64,000 nt of DNA from Anaerolineaceae bacterium (GCA_029265815.1 JAJUGU010000004.1:124001-188000), one strand, 5' to 3'. Numbered from the stretch's first letter, positions 8,634-18,564 are shown. Numbers and translations are program-made. Notes: generated by a model from the letters alone, not told the origin.

Positions 8634-9947
8634 ATGAAATATCATGTGTGGACCGAAGGCTGCCAGATGAACGTGGCAGATTCCGAACGTGTTTCCTCAG
8701 CCCTGGAACACCTCGGTTATGAATATTCACCGGTGATTGAAGACGCTGATGTGATTGTTTTAAACACCTGCGTTGTGCGCCAGTCGGCTGAGGATAAGGC
8801 TTATGGCCGTCTGACCTCTCTTCTGCCTGTCAAACGCAAACGCCCTGAGGTGGTGATCAACCTCATGGGCTGTCTGGTCGGAATAAAAGACAACGCCCCC
8901 CTGCGTAAACGCTTTCCGTATGTAGATGTATTTTCACCGCCCTCCGACCCTTCCCCGCTTGTTGAATATTTGCTGCAGCGCGAAGCATATTCGGCAGAAC
9001 AGGCTGAGACAGCCAGGCGCTATGCCGTGATGGACGGCGACTTGCTGCTGCCGCACAACGCCGATGCGCAACCGGTGATTGGCTGGATCCCTGTTGTTTA
9101 CGGCTGCTCACACGCCTGTGCTTATTGCATTATCCCTTACCGCCGCGGTGTGGAAAAGAGTCGCCCGCCCGAAGAAATCATCAAAGAAGCGCGTTCTCTG
9201 GCTGCCCAGGGAGTGAAAGAGATCACCCTGCTGGGTCAGATCGTCGACCGTTATGGCATTGATGAGCCTTCTTACCCCAGGCTCGAAGGGCTCTTGCGCC
9301 AGTTAAGTGAGATCGAAGGCATTGAACGCCTGCGCTTTCTTACCTCGCACCCCAACTGGATGACAGATGAATTGTTGCGTGCCGTGGCGGAACTGCCCAA
9401 GGTTATGCCGCATATCGAGATCCCCAACCAGGCAGGTGATGACCAGGTGTTAAAGAACATGCGCCGTGGTTACACCGTTGACCAGTACCGCAGGCTGGTG
9501 TGGAAGATCCGTGAACGCATTCCGGGCGTTTCCATCGCCACCGATATTATCGTGGGCTTCCCGGGTGAAACTGAAGAGCAATTCCAGCACACCTACGACC
9601 TGCTGGCTGAACTCAAGCTCGACGTGGCTCACCTGGCGCGTTACTCGCCGCGCGCCGGCACCCTTTCAGAGCGCACTATGCCCGACGATGTGCCTGCTTC
9701 AGAAAAATGGCGCCGTTTCAGAGCGCTGGAAAAATTGCAGGAAAACATCGTGCGGGAGATTCACGCCTCATATCTGGATAAAACGGTCCCCATCCTCTTT
9801 GAAGAAAAGATAAAGAAACGCTGGAAGGGACGCACTCCCACCAACAAGATCGTATTCGTGGAATCCGATGCCGACCTGCGCGGTCAGATTTTGGATGTCA
9901 AGATCATCCGCACCGGCCCGTGGTCTATGCTGGGTGAGCTGGCGTAA
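8634..9947 (+). CDS. miaB: tRNA (N6-dimethylallyladenosine-A37) methylthiotransferase MiaB
   Basis: The protein is a radical-SAM methylthiotransferase that adds a 2-methylthio group to A37 of tRNAs reading UNN codons. The N-terminal UPF0004 domain has its three cluster cysteines (TEGCQMN, NTCVVR, MGCLVG). The radical-SAM motif is CSHACAYC, and a TRAM RNA-binding domain closes the C-terminus (about 370-437). The ATG at 8634 gives 437 residues, normal for the family, and removes 17 non-homologous residues from the listed ORF. The related enzymes MtaB and RimO are possible, but the domain order and motifs fit MiaB best. Confidence 0.88.
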   Translation: MKYHVWTEGCQMNVADSERVSSALEHLGYEYSPVIEDADVIVLNTCVVRQSAEDKAYGRLTSLLPVKRKRPEVVINLMGCLVGIKDNAPLRKRFPYVDVFSPPSDPSPLVEYLLQREAYSAEQAETARRYAVMDGDLLLPHNADAQPVIGWIPVVYGCSHACAYCIIPYRRGVEKSRPPEEIIKEARSLAAQGVKEITLLGQIVDRYGIDEPSYPRLEGLLRQLSEIEGIERLRFLTSHPNWMTDELLRAVAELPKVMPHIEIPNQAGDDQVLKNMRRGYTVDQYRRLVWKIRERIPGVSIATDIIVGFPGETEEQFQHTYDLLAELKLDVAHLARYSPRAGTLSERTMPDDVPASEKWRRFRALEKLQENIVREIHASYLDKTVPILFEEKIKKRWKGRTPTNKIVFVESDADLRGQILDVKIIRTGPWSMLGELA

Positions 9948-10155
9948 CCATGCGCGCTTTTCATCGCGGGTATCCTATTCAAAGCGGTCTTCGCCATCAG
10001 TGTGGATAGATAGTATCTATAAAGTCAGTTCACGTGCTTTCAAACAATCTAAAACCGTCACTTCACACTACTCGTCATTCATCGCTTACAATTTTTGAAT
10101 GTCACACCAAGCCATTCATATTCCACCTTCGTTTCACGCGTAAAGGATACCCCTC

Positions 10156-10863
10156 ATGCGCAAATTCATCCTCATCGTTCTGCTCCCCCTGCTCACAGCC
10201 GCCGCCGCTCTGGCCTTTTATATCCTCTATTACAATCCTTCTGCCGGAAACCAGCGTACGCGCATGGTCATCCAGTTCATCCGCCGCCCGCAAGACCACC
10301 AGAACTGGTCAACCCCTGCCGGCCAGCGCTGCGGAGATGCACCCTTCTCCATGCCCACCAGTGGCTTTATCGGTTATCTGTGGAATGATACTTTCAAACC
10401 GGGCCACCCTCACGAGGGCATTGACATCTTTGCTGGAACCGACCCCGGTGTAACCCCCATTTACGCCACCTACGACGGTTACCTCACCCGCGAAGCCGAT
10501 TGGAAATCCACGGTCATCATCCGCATTCCCTCAGACCCGCTGCACCCCGGTACGCAGATTTGGACGTACTACACGCATATGGCTGATGCAGACGGCAATG
10601 ATCTGATCACCGCCAATTTTCCGCCCGGCACCAGCGAGGTCTTCGTCAAAGCCGGAACCCTACTCGGCTACCAGGGCAATTACTCAGGCACCGCGGGTAA
10701 CCCCGTGGGCGTGCACCTGCATTTTTCGATCGTAAAAGATGACGGCACCGGCAGGTACACCAATGAGTATGAGATCCAGAACACCCTTGACCCCTCGCCT
10801 TATTTTGGTTTGAACCTGAACGCTGATAATGATCCTGTGTTACCTCTGGTTTGTGGTAATTAA
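10156..10863 (+). CDS. M23-family peptidase (LytM/DD-endopeptidase type)
   Basis: This 235-residue protein has an N-terminal hydrophobic signal or anchor (about 4-23) followed by an M23 domain. The zinc ligands are visible as HEGIDIFAG (HxxxD) and HLHF near residue 198, with a conserved YTHM in the strand before. M23 enzymes cleave peptide cross-links in peptidoglycan, so it acts outside the membrane. An AAAGGA ribosome site precedes the ATG. It stands alone, with 208 bp upstream and 175 bp downstream that hold no gene I can support. Confidence 0.85.
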   Translation: MRKFILIVLLPLLTAAAALAFYILYYNPSAGNQRTRMVIQFIRRPQDHQNWSTPAGQRCGDAPFSMPTSGFIGYLWNDTFKPGHPHEGIDIFAGTDPGVTPIYATYDGYLTREADWKSTVIIRIPSDPLHPGTQIWTYYTHMADADGNDLITANFPPGTSEVFVKAGTLLGYQGNYSGTAGNPVGVHLHFSIVKDDGTGRYTNEYEIQNTLDPSPYFGLNLNADNDPVLPLVCGN

Positions 10864-11038
10864 ATCGCGCGCAAAGCCGCAAAGTGCGTAACAGTCAAAT
10901 ACCCTCCCCCTTCATTATTATGTCAGTGATTTCTTAACCTCTTTACTGGTTTTAAACCAATTCGAAAATCTATTATTTTCAGAATATCCTTTTCGCGCCT
11001 TTCGCATTTTTCGTTTATTTCGTGTTTTTTAAAAAATC

Positions 11039-12403
11039 TTACAACCGCTTGATCACCAGTGTGGCAAAATCATCCTTGTGAATCGACCCTCCGCAGTAAT
11101 CTTGAACAGCGTCCCATAGATGTTTGCAGATCACCTTGCCGGTTTCGCTTCGCTGCTCCTGTAAAACCTTCATGATACGCATCACGCCAAATTCCCTGCC
11201 CGATTCGTCGCCAGCCTCATTCAGCCCGTCGGTATAAAACAGCGCCAGACCGCCCGGCGGAATTTGAACCTGCTGCAGGTCAAGTCGCACATCTTCGAAC
11301 AATCCCAGTGGCTGCCCCACATCCATCGGGATGTTAACCTTGCGACCTTTCGCATCTAAAACTATCGGCAAGACATGACCCGCCCGCGCATAGGTGAGCA
11401 CACCAGTGTTATAGTCCAGCAGGCAGTAGATCAGAGTCACAAACATGTTCATGGCGTTCATTTTCAGCAGGTAACGGTTGACAAGCTGCAATACCTGGCG
11501 CGGATCAGAGGATTTTTCACATTCCGCGCGCAGCAAGCTGAAGGTCAGCGCCATGAAGAGGGCTGCGGGCAGCCCCTTATCAGACACGTCGCCAATAACG
11601 ATTCCCAGTTGGTGATCATTAAAAGGGATGAAATCATAAAAGTCGCCGCCCACCGCGCGTGCGGGCATGATCAACGAACCAAAATCATAACCATTCTTGC
11701 GTGGTCGCCTTGCGGGCAGAATGCTCTTCTGCGTTTTACGGGCCAGTTCCATTTCTGATTCCAATACCCAGAGCAGGCGTTCGGTACGATTAAACAAACG
11801 CGCATTTTCGAGCGACAGAGTCATACTGTTGGTAAGGGTCATCAACAGGTCAATGTCTGCCTGTGAAAAAGCATTCTCTTCATCCAGGTTTTGCAGGCTG
11901 ACCACTCCGCGAGCGGTGTTCCCCACCAGCATAGGCACCCCCAGCCAGGTCTTAGGTAACTGCGTCCCCGGGATTACCTTCATGCGTCCCTCTTCTACTG
12001 CCTTGAGAATCTCTTGCAGGTTAATCATGAAAGGTTTTTTTGTACGAATAATCGTGGCCCTTGAGCTGTCAATCGGAAGCCATTGGTTGATGTTGAGATG
12101 CTCCCCGTTCTCAATGGCATAATGATGATAGACACGGCGGGTAAGGGGATCATACTGCGAGATCATCACTACCTGCGCATTGAAGGTGTCACGCAGTTTA
12201 TCTCCCACCAGGTTGTAAATGGCCTGCATCTCAAGCTTCGAAGAAAGCCCTTCCTGCACGCTGTTGATCAAAGCCAGCATCTCCGCGCGTTCAGTTGCGC
12301 ACCTGGCGTACAGTTCAGCTGCGGTCTTCCAGTCGCCCGCTGCTTCTGCCTTCCCCGCTGCTGCCTGCAATTCGTCGGCGTTTATACTGGATATCCTTGC
12401 CAT
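11039..12403 (-). CDS. GAF domain plus SpoIIE/PP2C serine phosphatase (RsbU-like)
   Basis: A short helical N-terminus leads to a GAF sensor domain (about 50-205) and a C-terminal SpoIIE-type PP2C phosphatase (about 230-454) with metal-binding motifs GGDFYDF and GDVSDKGLPAALFM. Such proteins dephosphorylate anti-anti-sigma factors and control stress sigma factors; no partner-switching genes are visible in this window. The ATG at 12403 is preferred over the GTG at 12415, because GGAGGG sits between them at the right distance. It is divergent from thrC. Confidence 0.88.
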   Translation of the reverse strand: MARISSINADELQAAAGKAEAAGDWKTAAELYARCATERAEMLALINSVQEGLSSKLEMQAIYNLVGDKLRDTFNAQVVMISQYDPLTRRVYHHYAIENGEHLNINQWLPIDSSRATIIRTKKPFMINLQEILKAVEEGRMKVIPGTQLPKTWLGVPMLVGNTARGVVSLQNLDEENAFSQADIDLLMTLTNSMTLSLENARLFNRTERLLWVLESEMELARKTQKSILPARRPRKNGYDFGSLIMPARAVGGDFYDFIPFNDHQLGIVIGDVSDKGLPAALFMALTFSLLRAECEKSSDPRQVLQLVNRYLLKMNAMNMFVTLIYCLLDYNTGVLTYARAGHVLPIVLDAKGRKVNIPMDVGQPLGLFEDVRLDLQQVQIPPGGLALFYTDGLNEAGDESGREFGVMRIMKVLQEQRSETGKVICKHLWDAVQDYCGGSIHKDDFATLVIKRL

Positions 12404-12555
12404 GACACCCTCCACACAAATTCTTAAAGCAAAAATTGGAAAGCATTAAATCTTTTAACCTGCACAAAGGACGTTTGAGTGTTATGGATAATTTCATTAT
12501 ACAAACCGATTGATGAGTTTCAACAGTATAGAAATACATGAACAACACCCTATGC

Positions 12556-12561
12556 TATACT
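12556..12561 (+). promoter_or_regulatory. Extended -10 of leaderless thrC
   Basis: TGC-TATACT is followed by 7 nt and the ATG at 12569; no -35 of quality is seen. Confidence 0.5.
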
Positions 12562-12568
12562 GGTAAGC

Positions 12569-13726
12569 ATGACCCGTGAAACCTACACCCTTATCTGCCC
12601 TGAATGCGGTGCTCATTTTGATCCCACTCAACCGCAATCCTACTGCCGCTCTTGCAACTCACCTATACTGGCTAAATACGATCTTACCGCATTCTCCCGT
12701 TCACTCGACAGGGATGAGATTTCTGCCCGACCGCGCGGAATGTGGCGCTGGCGAGAACTGCTTCCTGTGCAGAACCATTCAAACGTGATCACCCTGGGTG
12801 AAGGCGACACCCCTTTACTGCGTCTGGAGAAGATCGGCAGCAACCTTCGCTGTTCAAATCTTTTTGTGAAGGACGAAGCACTCAATCCCACTGGCACTTT
12901 CAAAGCGCGCGGCATGGCCACAGCCGTCTCTCGCGCGGTTGAACTGGGCATCCGTGAATTTGTGATCCCCACTGCCGGAAACGCCGGCGGCGCGCTGGCT
13001 TTCTACGCCGGGCGGGCGGGATGCAAAGCGCATGTCTATATGCCTTCCGATACCCCCGTGCCAATCCAGACAGAAGTAAAAATGTCCGGCGCAGACCTGC
13101 ACCTCATAGACGGGTTGATCAGTGATGCCGCCCGCATAGCCGCAGCCGCCGCTGCTGAACACGGCTGGTTCGACGTCTCCACCTTTAAAGAACCGTACCG
13201 CGTGGAAGGTAAAAAGATCATGGGCTACGAGATCGCTGAAAGCATGGAGTGGAAGTTACCGGACGTGATCATCTACCCCACCGGCGGCGGAACCGGGTTG
13301 GTGGGTATGTGGAAAGCATTCGACGAAATGGAAGCCCTGGGCTGGATCGATTCCCGACGCCCGCGCATGGTAACGGTGCAATCCAACGGCTGCGCTCCGG
13401 TTGTTCGTGCCTTTCAACACCGCGCCGAGCGGGTTGAATTCTGGCAAAATGCATCCACGATCGCCGCGGGTTTACGCGTCCCTGCTGTATTCGCAGACCG
13501 GCTGGTGCTGCGCTGCCTGCGCCAAAGCAGCGGAACCGCTATCAGCGTGACTGATGAAGAAATCCTTACTTCTCAACGAGAACTTGCAGCCATGGAAGGA
13601 ATCTGGGCCGCGCCTGAAGGAGCCGCCCCTCTCGCTGCCCTCAAATACTTACTCAAAATCGGGTGGTGTCATTCGGATGAGAAAATCGTATTATTTAATA
13701 CAGGAAGCGGATTGAAATATATTTGA
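12569..13726 (+). CDS. thrC: Threonine synthase
   Basis: The enzyme converts O-phosphohomoserine to threonine with pyridoxal phosphate. An N-terminal zinc ribbon (CPEC, CRSC) is followed by a fold-type II PLP domain. The cofactor lysine sits in NPTGTFKARG, and the phosphate-binding glycine loop is PTGGGTGLVGMW. At 385 residues it matches the short bacterial/archaeal threonine synthase class. It is first in a run of same-strand genes (histidine kinase 7 nt downstream, then an MBL-like gene and nth), although those are functionally unrelated. Confidence 0.88.
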   Translation: MTRETYTLICPECGAHFDPTQPQSYCRSCNSPILAKYDLTAFSRSLDRDEISARPRGMWRWRELLPVQNHSNVITLGEGDTPLLRLEKIGSNLRCSNLFVKDEALNPTGTFKARGMATAVSRAVELGIREFVIPTAGNAGGALAFYAGRAGCKAHVYMPSDTPVPIQTEVKMSGADLHLIDGLISDAARIAAAAAAEHGWFDVSTFKEPYRVEGKKIMGYEIAESMEWKLPDVIIYPTGGGTGLVGMWKAFDEMEALGWIDSRRPRMVTVQSNGCAPVVRAFQHRAERVEFWQNASTIAAGLRVPAVFADRLVLRCLRQSSGTAISVTDEEILTSQRELAAMEGIWAAPEGAAPLAALKYLLKIGWCHSDEKIVLFNTGSGLKYI

Positions 13727-13733
13727 GTGACCC

Positions 13734-15302
13734 ATGAGCCCGAGTGAAGAACGCACTGCTCTTGAAATTCTTTACAGTATCAGCCGTGAACTGGCGGCAA
13801 GTCTCGACCTGCATACCGTCATCTCGCGGGTGCTCGAACTCTCCACTGAACAATTAGGCACTGTGCGTGCCAGCCTGATCGTGCTAAATAGCAACGGTCA
13901 GCCAGTCGACGCAGCGATTATCTATGACGGTAAACCGGTTTCAACAACCACCGAGCAGATGAACGACATTATCCAATTCGGACTTGCCGGCTGGGTAGTG
14001 CGCAATAAACAGCCTGTGCTGCTGTCTAATACCCATCAAGACAAACGCTGGCTCGTCAGACCAGATGAAATGGGCCAAAAAGACTTCGCCAAGTCTGCTT
14101 TGTGTCTGCCGCTCATGGCTCAGGAACAACTTGTGGGAGTGCTCACCATCGTCCATCCGCAGGTGGATTTCTTCACCAATGAACAATTCAAATTACAACA
14201 GGCTATCGCTGACCTGTCAGGCATCGCCATCCGCAATGCCCAGTTGTATGAAGATATTCGAACTGCCCGCGTTCGCTACCATGACCTTTTTGAGGATAGC
14301 ATCGATCCCATTCTGGTTACAGATACTGAAGGGCGAATCATCGAAGCCAACCGTCAGGCTGTATCAGAAACAGAGTACACCCGTCAGGAGCTTGTCTCGC
14401 TGAAGATTTCTGCCATCCACGAAATTCCAGCAGGCAAGATCGAAGAGGTGATCAACAAAAAGAACAGCGATGAAACAGTTAAATATGAATCCAGGCTTCA
14501 TTGCAAGGTCAGTGGAAGCCTGCCTGTGGAAGTCTATGCGTCATGCATCACCATTCAGGATAAAGACTATATCCAATGGATCATCCATGATATTACCGAA
14601 CGAAAAAGCCTCGATACGCTGCGCGCAGACCTGAGCGCGATGATCTACCACGACCTGCGCTCACCCCTTTCCAACGTGATCTCCAGCCTTGAGATCATGA
14701 CCAGCATCCTCACCCCCGAGGAGAGCGCGCATTTACAACAATTGATCGATATTGCCAATCGCTCCGCCAGCCGTATGCAGCGCCTGGTGAATTCCCTGCT
14801 GGATATCAACCGCCTGGAAGCCGGTCAGCCTGTAATGCAAAAAACAGCAGTGGATGTTGAACAGTTGATTAACGAAGCCATAGACATCATCCTTCCCACT
14901 GTACAGAATAAGGAACTGGATATTGAAAAATTAATACCGGCGATGATCCCTTCGCTTCTTGTGGATGAAGATATGATCCGCCGCGTCATCATTAATCTGC
15001 TCGAAAACGGTGCTAAATTCGCTCCACAGCGGTCGAAGATCACCATCGGTGCAAAACTAAACGGAAATCTTATCACCCTGTGGGTGGAAGATCGCGGACC
15101 TGGTATACCTGATGAAGCACGTGAGCAGATCTTTGAGAAATTTGTGCGCCTGCGCGGTGACGGATTCACCCGCGGGTTAGGTCTCGGCCTTGCTTTTTGC
15201 CGCCTCGCCGTACAGGCCCACGGTGGTAAAATTTGGGTTGAGAACCTTAAGGACGGCGGGTCGCGTTTCCTCTTTACCCTGCCAGCAGCCCTAAAAGGTT
15301 GA
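13734..15302 (+). CDS. GAF-PAS sensor histidine kinase
   Basis: The soluble 522-residue kinase has a GAF domain (about 5-165), a PAS domain (about 178-290), a HisKA dimerisation domain with the phospho-acceptor in YHDLRSPLSN, and an HATPase domain with N-box NLLENGAKF, a G1 box EDRGPGIPDEA and a G2 box RGLGLGLAF. There are no membrane helices, so the signal is likely cytoplasmic. No response regulator lies nearby, so its partner is encoded elsewhere. It starts 7 nt after thrC. Confidence 0.9.
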   Translation: MSPSEERTALEILYSISRELAASLDLHTVISRVLELSTEQLGTVRASLIVLNSNGQPVDAAIIYDGKPVSTTTEQMNDIIQFGLAGWVVRNKQPVLLSNTHQDKRWLVRPDEMGQKDFAKSALCLPLMAQEQLVGVLTIVHPQVDFFTNEQFKLQQAIADLSGIAIRNAQLYEDIRTARVRYHDLFEDSIDPILVTDTEGRIIEANRQAVSETEYTRQELVSLKISAIHEIPAGKIEEVINKKNSDETVKYESRLHCKVSGSLPVEVYASCITIQDKDYIQWIIHDITERKSLDTLRADLSAMIYHDLRSPLSNVISSLEIMTSILTPEESAHLQQLIDIANRSASRMQRLVNSLLDINRLEAGQPVMQKTAVDVEQLINEAIDIILPTVQNKELDIEKLIPAMIPSLLVDEDMIRRVIINLLENGAKFAPQRSKITIGAKLNGNLITLWVEDRGPGIPDEAREQIFEKFVRLRGDGFTRGLGLGLAFCRLAVQAHGGKIWVENLKDGGSRFLFTLPAALKG

Positions 15303-15323
15303 TCCCATATTCAAGGAACTAAT

Positions 15324-16178
15324 ATGCAAGAGATAGCCTCTCATGTTTTTATCGAAACAGATTTCCCGGGTGTTACACTGGGCGCAATCAGCTGGCCGCA
15401 TGGTCTGATCCTCATCGATGCCCCATTCCTGCCTGATGATATTCGCCAGTGGCGGACTTCCACCGTGACACTCACCCACAGCATCGAACGACTCATGATC
15501 AACCTCGATGAACATTATGACCGCACACTTGGCTCGCGCCAGTTTGAATGCGCTGTAATCGGACATGAACGTATGACCCAGCTTTTTAAAGACCGCCCGG
15601 TTGCCTTTAAACCGCAAACCCTTGAAACGGGCGCGGAATGGGAATCATTCAATAACCTGGGCAGTATCCGTTGGTCGCCCCCAGAGATCACATTCAGCGA
15701 TACCATGGAGATCCACTGGGATGATCACACCCTGCTTCTAGAGTCTCACCCGGGACCTTCGAATGCCGCCATTTGGGCAGTGCTGCCTGCAGAACAGATC
15801 ATCTTTGTGGGTGACGCTGTCGTGCCATCCGCTCCCCCATTTCTTTCTAATGCTGACCTTGGGGCATGGATGCAAATCCTCTCTGATCTGCAAAAACCTG
15901 AATTCAAGCGGTTCACCATTGTCAGCGGTCGCGGTGGTGTTGTCACCCAGAACGAGGTAAAGAACCAGCAAAAGACCCTCGAAAAGATCACCAAAGTGAT
16001 TGAAAAACTAATCGAAAATAGTTCAAATCAGGAAGAAATCGAAAAAGCAGCTCACACAATTCTAAAGAATTTCGAGACTCCCAAAGGCAAGGAACAGCAA
16101 TATTTCCTGCGCTTGCGTTACGGATTGATGCAGTACCTGCGCAGGCAATTCGGAACAGCGCCAGAAACCAGCGAATAA
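15324..16178 (+). CDS. MBL-fold-like protein with altered metal-binding motif
   Basis: The overall pattern is that of a metallo-beta-lactamase fold: a first beta-hairpin with LILIDAPF, a later GPSNAAIWAVLPAEQIIFVGDAV strand pair, and a helical C-terminus rich in Glu/Lys. The usual HxHxDH signature is replaced by DEHYDR (in NLDEHYDRTLG), so the first and last histidines are changed. It may bind metal differently or not at all. It follows the histidine kinase by 21 nt and has an AAGGAA ribosome site. Confidence 0.65.
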   Translation: MQEIASHVFIETDFPGVTLGAISWPHGLILIDAPFLPDDIRQWRTSTVTLTHSIERLMINLDEHYDRTLGSRQFECAVIGHERMTQLFKDRPVAFKPQTLETGAEWESFNNLGSIRWSPPEITFSDTMEIHWDDHTLLLESHPGPSNAAIWAVLPAEQIIFVGDAVVPSAPPFLSNADLGAWMQILSDLQKPEFKRFTIVSGRGGVVTQNEVKNQQKTLEKITKVIEKLIENSSNQEEIEKAAHTILKNFETPKGKEQQYFLRLRYGLMQYLRRQFGTAPETSE

Positions 16179-16195
16179 CATCCATATTTGATATC

Positions 16196-16879
16196 TTGGC
16201 CGTGACACAGCCCTTTCCAGCGAATAAAAAACAAATGGCAGCTGTACTACAGAGGCTTGTCACAGTATTTGGCAATCCCACCTGGCGCACCCCGTTGCCC
16301 GCTGTGGATGAACTCGTTTCAACAATCCTTTCACAAAATACGAACGATGTTAATCGTGACAGGGCATTCCATGAATTAAAATCGCGTTTCCCTGATTGGA
16401 ACCAGGTTCGCCAGGCAAATGAAGAAGAGATTATCGAGACAATTCGAGTCGCCGGGTTGGCCAATCAGAAAGGTCCGCGTATCAAATCCGTTCTTAATCA
16501 GATCTATGAGGAAACTGGTGGACTGGATCTCAACTTCCTGGCCGACCTGCCGGTGGATAAAGCCCGCGCCTGGTTGCTGCGCTTTAAAGGTGTAGGGTTG
16601 AAGACCGCAGCCATCGTCTTGCAGTTTTCGCTCAACCGTCCAGCCTTTCCTGTGGACACACATATTTACCGCGTGAGCAGAAGGCTCGGTTTACGTCCTG
16701 AGGCAATGAACCTCGAAAAAACTCACTTATTGATGGAAGAATTGGCCAACCCCGAGGATTATTATGCCGGCCACCTCAACCTCATCCGGCTTGGTCGTGA
16801 GTTTTGCCACGCTCGCAAACCCGAGTGCCCGCGCTGTCCGGTCAACGATCTGTGTCCATACCCAAACAAGACAGCCTGA
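16196..16879 (+). CDS. nth: Endonuclease III
   Basis: This is a DNA glycosylase/AP lyase for oxidised pyrimidines. The helix-hairpin-helix is LLRFKGVGLKTAAIV, with the catalytic Lys in KT and the catalytic Asp in PVDTHIYRV. The C-terminal [4Fe-4S] loop has the C-x6-C-x2-C-x5-C spacing (CHARKPECPRCPVNDLC). Length is normal. The start is uncertain: TTG at 16196 lies 7 nt after CATATT, and GTG at 16202 is the alternative. Confidence 0.9.
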   Translation: MAVTQPFPANKKQMAAVLQRLVTVFGNPTWRTPLPAVDELVSTILSQNTNDVNRDRAFHELKSRFPDWNQVRQANEEEIIETIRVAGLANQKGPRIKSVLNQIYEETGGLDLNFLADLPVDKARAWLLRFKGVGLKTAAIVLQFSLNRPAFPVDTHIYRVSRRLGLRPEAMNLEKTHLLMEELANPEDYYAGHLNLIRLGREFCHARKPECPRCPVNDLCPYPNKTA

Positions 16880-17006
16880 TCGAATCATTGGATCTGTAAG
16901 TTCATTGGTTGTATTTCCTTCCTCCCTATGTCATAATCTAAATAGATCCACCCATCCGCAAAATCAAATAGGCTTTGCTGCACACGGAATCAGATACGGA
17001 GGTATC

Positions 17007-17933
17007 ATGATCAGCTGTCCAAGGTGTCAGACGGTCAACCGCCCGGACGCGGTCATGTGCAGCAAATGTGCTGCCAGCTTGCTCACCCAGCCCACCTTCG
17101 GGGAACGGGTCAAAAGGAATTTGATTTGGATTATCTTATTCTTCCTGGGCCTGGCAGCTTCAACAATTATGAACATTATCCTGGATGCTGCAGATTTCGC
17201 ATTCATGCAAATCTGCTTTTCGGTCGTATTGCTTGTGCTGCTGGTCATCCTACTGGTGGCTTTGTTTAGAAAATCCCCACAGAACGAACTCTACCAGCAA
17301 CGCGCTGAAAGGCACCTGACAATTGATCCCGATCAGGCAAAAATGGATTATTTAAGGGCATTCCATTCCACGAAGCCAGAAGCAAGGTTCAAATCGCTGC
17401 TCAACTACTTTACCCCATGGAATCAGCTCGATCCCGACACCGCGCAGCTATCACTGATCAATTTGATCCGCATCCTTCCGGCCAATGAAAGGCAATCACT
17501 GGGAGGAAAATATCCAAAGACCATGATTGGTCTGGATCAGATCTTCGATGAAGAAGGGCAGAATGCCCTGATCCAGGGCGATGCTGTCAAGGCAGCCCGC
17601 AAACAGATCTATCGCTCGTATTTTCTTGAATCAAAGGTCAGCAGTATGTTTCAAACGAAACAAACCACCAATCTGCTCGAAGCCGCGGTGGATGGCGCCC
17701 AGAAAGGATGGCAGCAGGCATCTTACATTGGGTCGATCAACGAACTGCGCAATAAGATTCAGGCAGGTGGATCCGCGCTGATGCTACAAGCCTGTCCTGT
17801 CTGCAAAGCGATCGTTGATGAAAATCACGAACCAAAACATAAGAAGAAGCTTTATCCCATTCACCTGATTCCAGATGAAATTTCATCTGTCAAACAGGCG
17901 TTTCAAGAGAGGTACGCGCCTGTTCGAAAGTAG
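17007..17933 (+). CDS. Zinc-ribbon membrane protein of unknown function
   Basis: The real start is the ATG at 17007, which has GGAGG 4 nt upstream; the listed ORF extends 81 codons too far. The 308-residue product opens with a zinc ribbon (CPRCQTVNRPDAVMCSKC), then two transmembrane helices (about 37-58 and 62-86), then a soluble helical domain of about 200 residues. Near its C-terminus is another CPVC pair followed by NHEPKHKKK. I do not recognise a family. The cytoplasmic domain may interact with nucleic acid or protein, but this is a guess. Confidence 0.75.
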   Translation: MISCPRCQTVNRPDAVMCSKCAASLLTQPTFGERVKRNLIWIILFFLGLAASTIMNIILDAADFAFMQICFSVVLLVLLVILLVALFRKSPQNELYQQRAERHLTIDPDQAKMDYLRAFHSTKPEARFKSLLNYFTPWNQLDPDTAQLSLINLIRILPANERQSLGGKYPKTMIGLDQIFDEEGQNALIQGDAVKAARKQIYRSYFLESKVSSMFQTKQTTNLLEAAVDGAQKGWQQASYIGSINELRNKIQAGGSALMLQACPVCKAIVDENHEPKHKKKLYPIHLIPDEISSVKQAFQERYAPVRK

Positions 17934-17947
17934 CCCGTTCTTTCGGT

Positions 17948-17953
17948 TATAAT
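17948..17953 (+). promoter_or_regulatory. -10 box of leaderless histidine phosphatase gene
   Basis: TATAAT is followed by 8 nt and the ATG at 17962. Confidence 0.55.
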
Positions 17954-17961
17954 CTGTCGTT

Positions 17962-18558
17962 ATGACAGAAATGTGGCTCGTCAGGCATGGTCAAACGGAT
18001 TGGAACCTGGCTGGGATTTACCAGGGGCAGAGCGATATTCCACTCAATGCAACAGGAATCAAACAGGCGTCTGAACTGGCACTGAAACTAAAAGGGACGC
18101 ATTTTGATGCCATTTATTCCAGCGATCTCAAGCGCGCCCGGCAAACCGCAGAAATAATTGCCGAACAGGTTGGCGCACCTGTTTTTATTGATCCGCGTTT
18201 GCGCGAAATCAAGCAGGGCGTGTGGGAGGGGATGACAATCGAAGAGGTCAAACAAAAATTCGCTCCCGACTTCAACCGCGATCCCGAATTGATAAATGTT
18301 CCCCGCGCTGAAGGAGCTGAATCTCTGGCTGAAGTGATCACGCGCATGGTAGAAGCGGCCAACGAAATCCACAACCGGCATAATGGAAGCCGCGTTTTGC
18401 TCGCCTCACATGGCCTGGCGGTGGCTGTGCTTTATCTCACAGTAAATCAGTCATCTTTTCTCAACGTCTACAAACATATCCCTGAAAATGGCCAGCCATT
18501 GGTGATCAACGTCGATTCCAAAATTGAATTACCAGATTTTCGACAGTATTCAGCGTAG
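17962..18558 (+). CDS. Histidine phosphatase family protein (phosphoglycerate-mutase-like)
   Basis: The catalytic motif is LVRHGQTDWN (RHG with the nucleophilic His). The second arginine is in SSDLKRARQTAE, the acid Glu is in LREIKQGVWEG, and the second catalytic His is in ASHGLAVAV. The 198-residue length matches CobC-like or PhoE-like phosphatases and cofactor-dependent phosphoglycerate mutases; the exact substrate is open. The ATG follows the -10 box directly. Confidence 0.9.
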   Translation: MTEMWLVRHGQTDWNLAGIYQGQSDIPLNATGIKQASELALKLKGTHFDAIYSSDLKRARQTAEIIAEQVGAPVFIDPRLREIKQGVWEGMTIEEVKQKFAPDFNRDPELINVPRAEGAESLAEVITRMVEAANEIHNRHNGSRVLLASHGLAVAVLYLTVNQSSFLNVYKHIPENGQPLVINVDSKIELPDFRQYSA

Positions 18559-18564
18559 AACAAA

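Noticed and set aside
9868-10453. Overlapping plus-strand ORFs between miaB and the M23 gene
   Set aside because: They overlap known genes out of frame, lack ribosome sites and have Ser/Pro/Arg-rich shadow composition.
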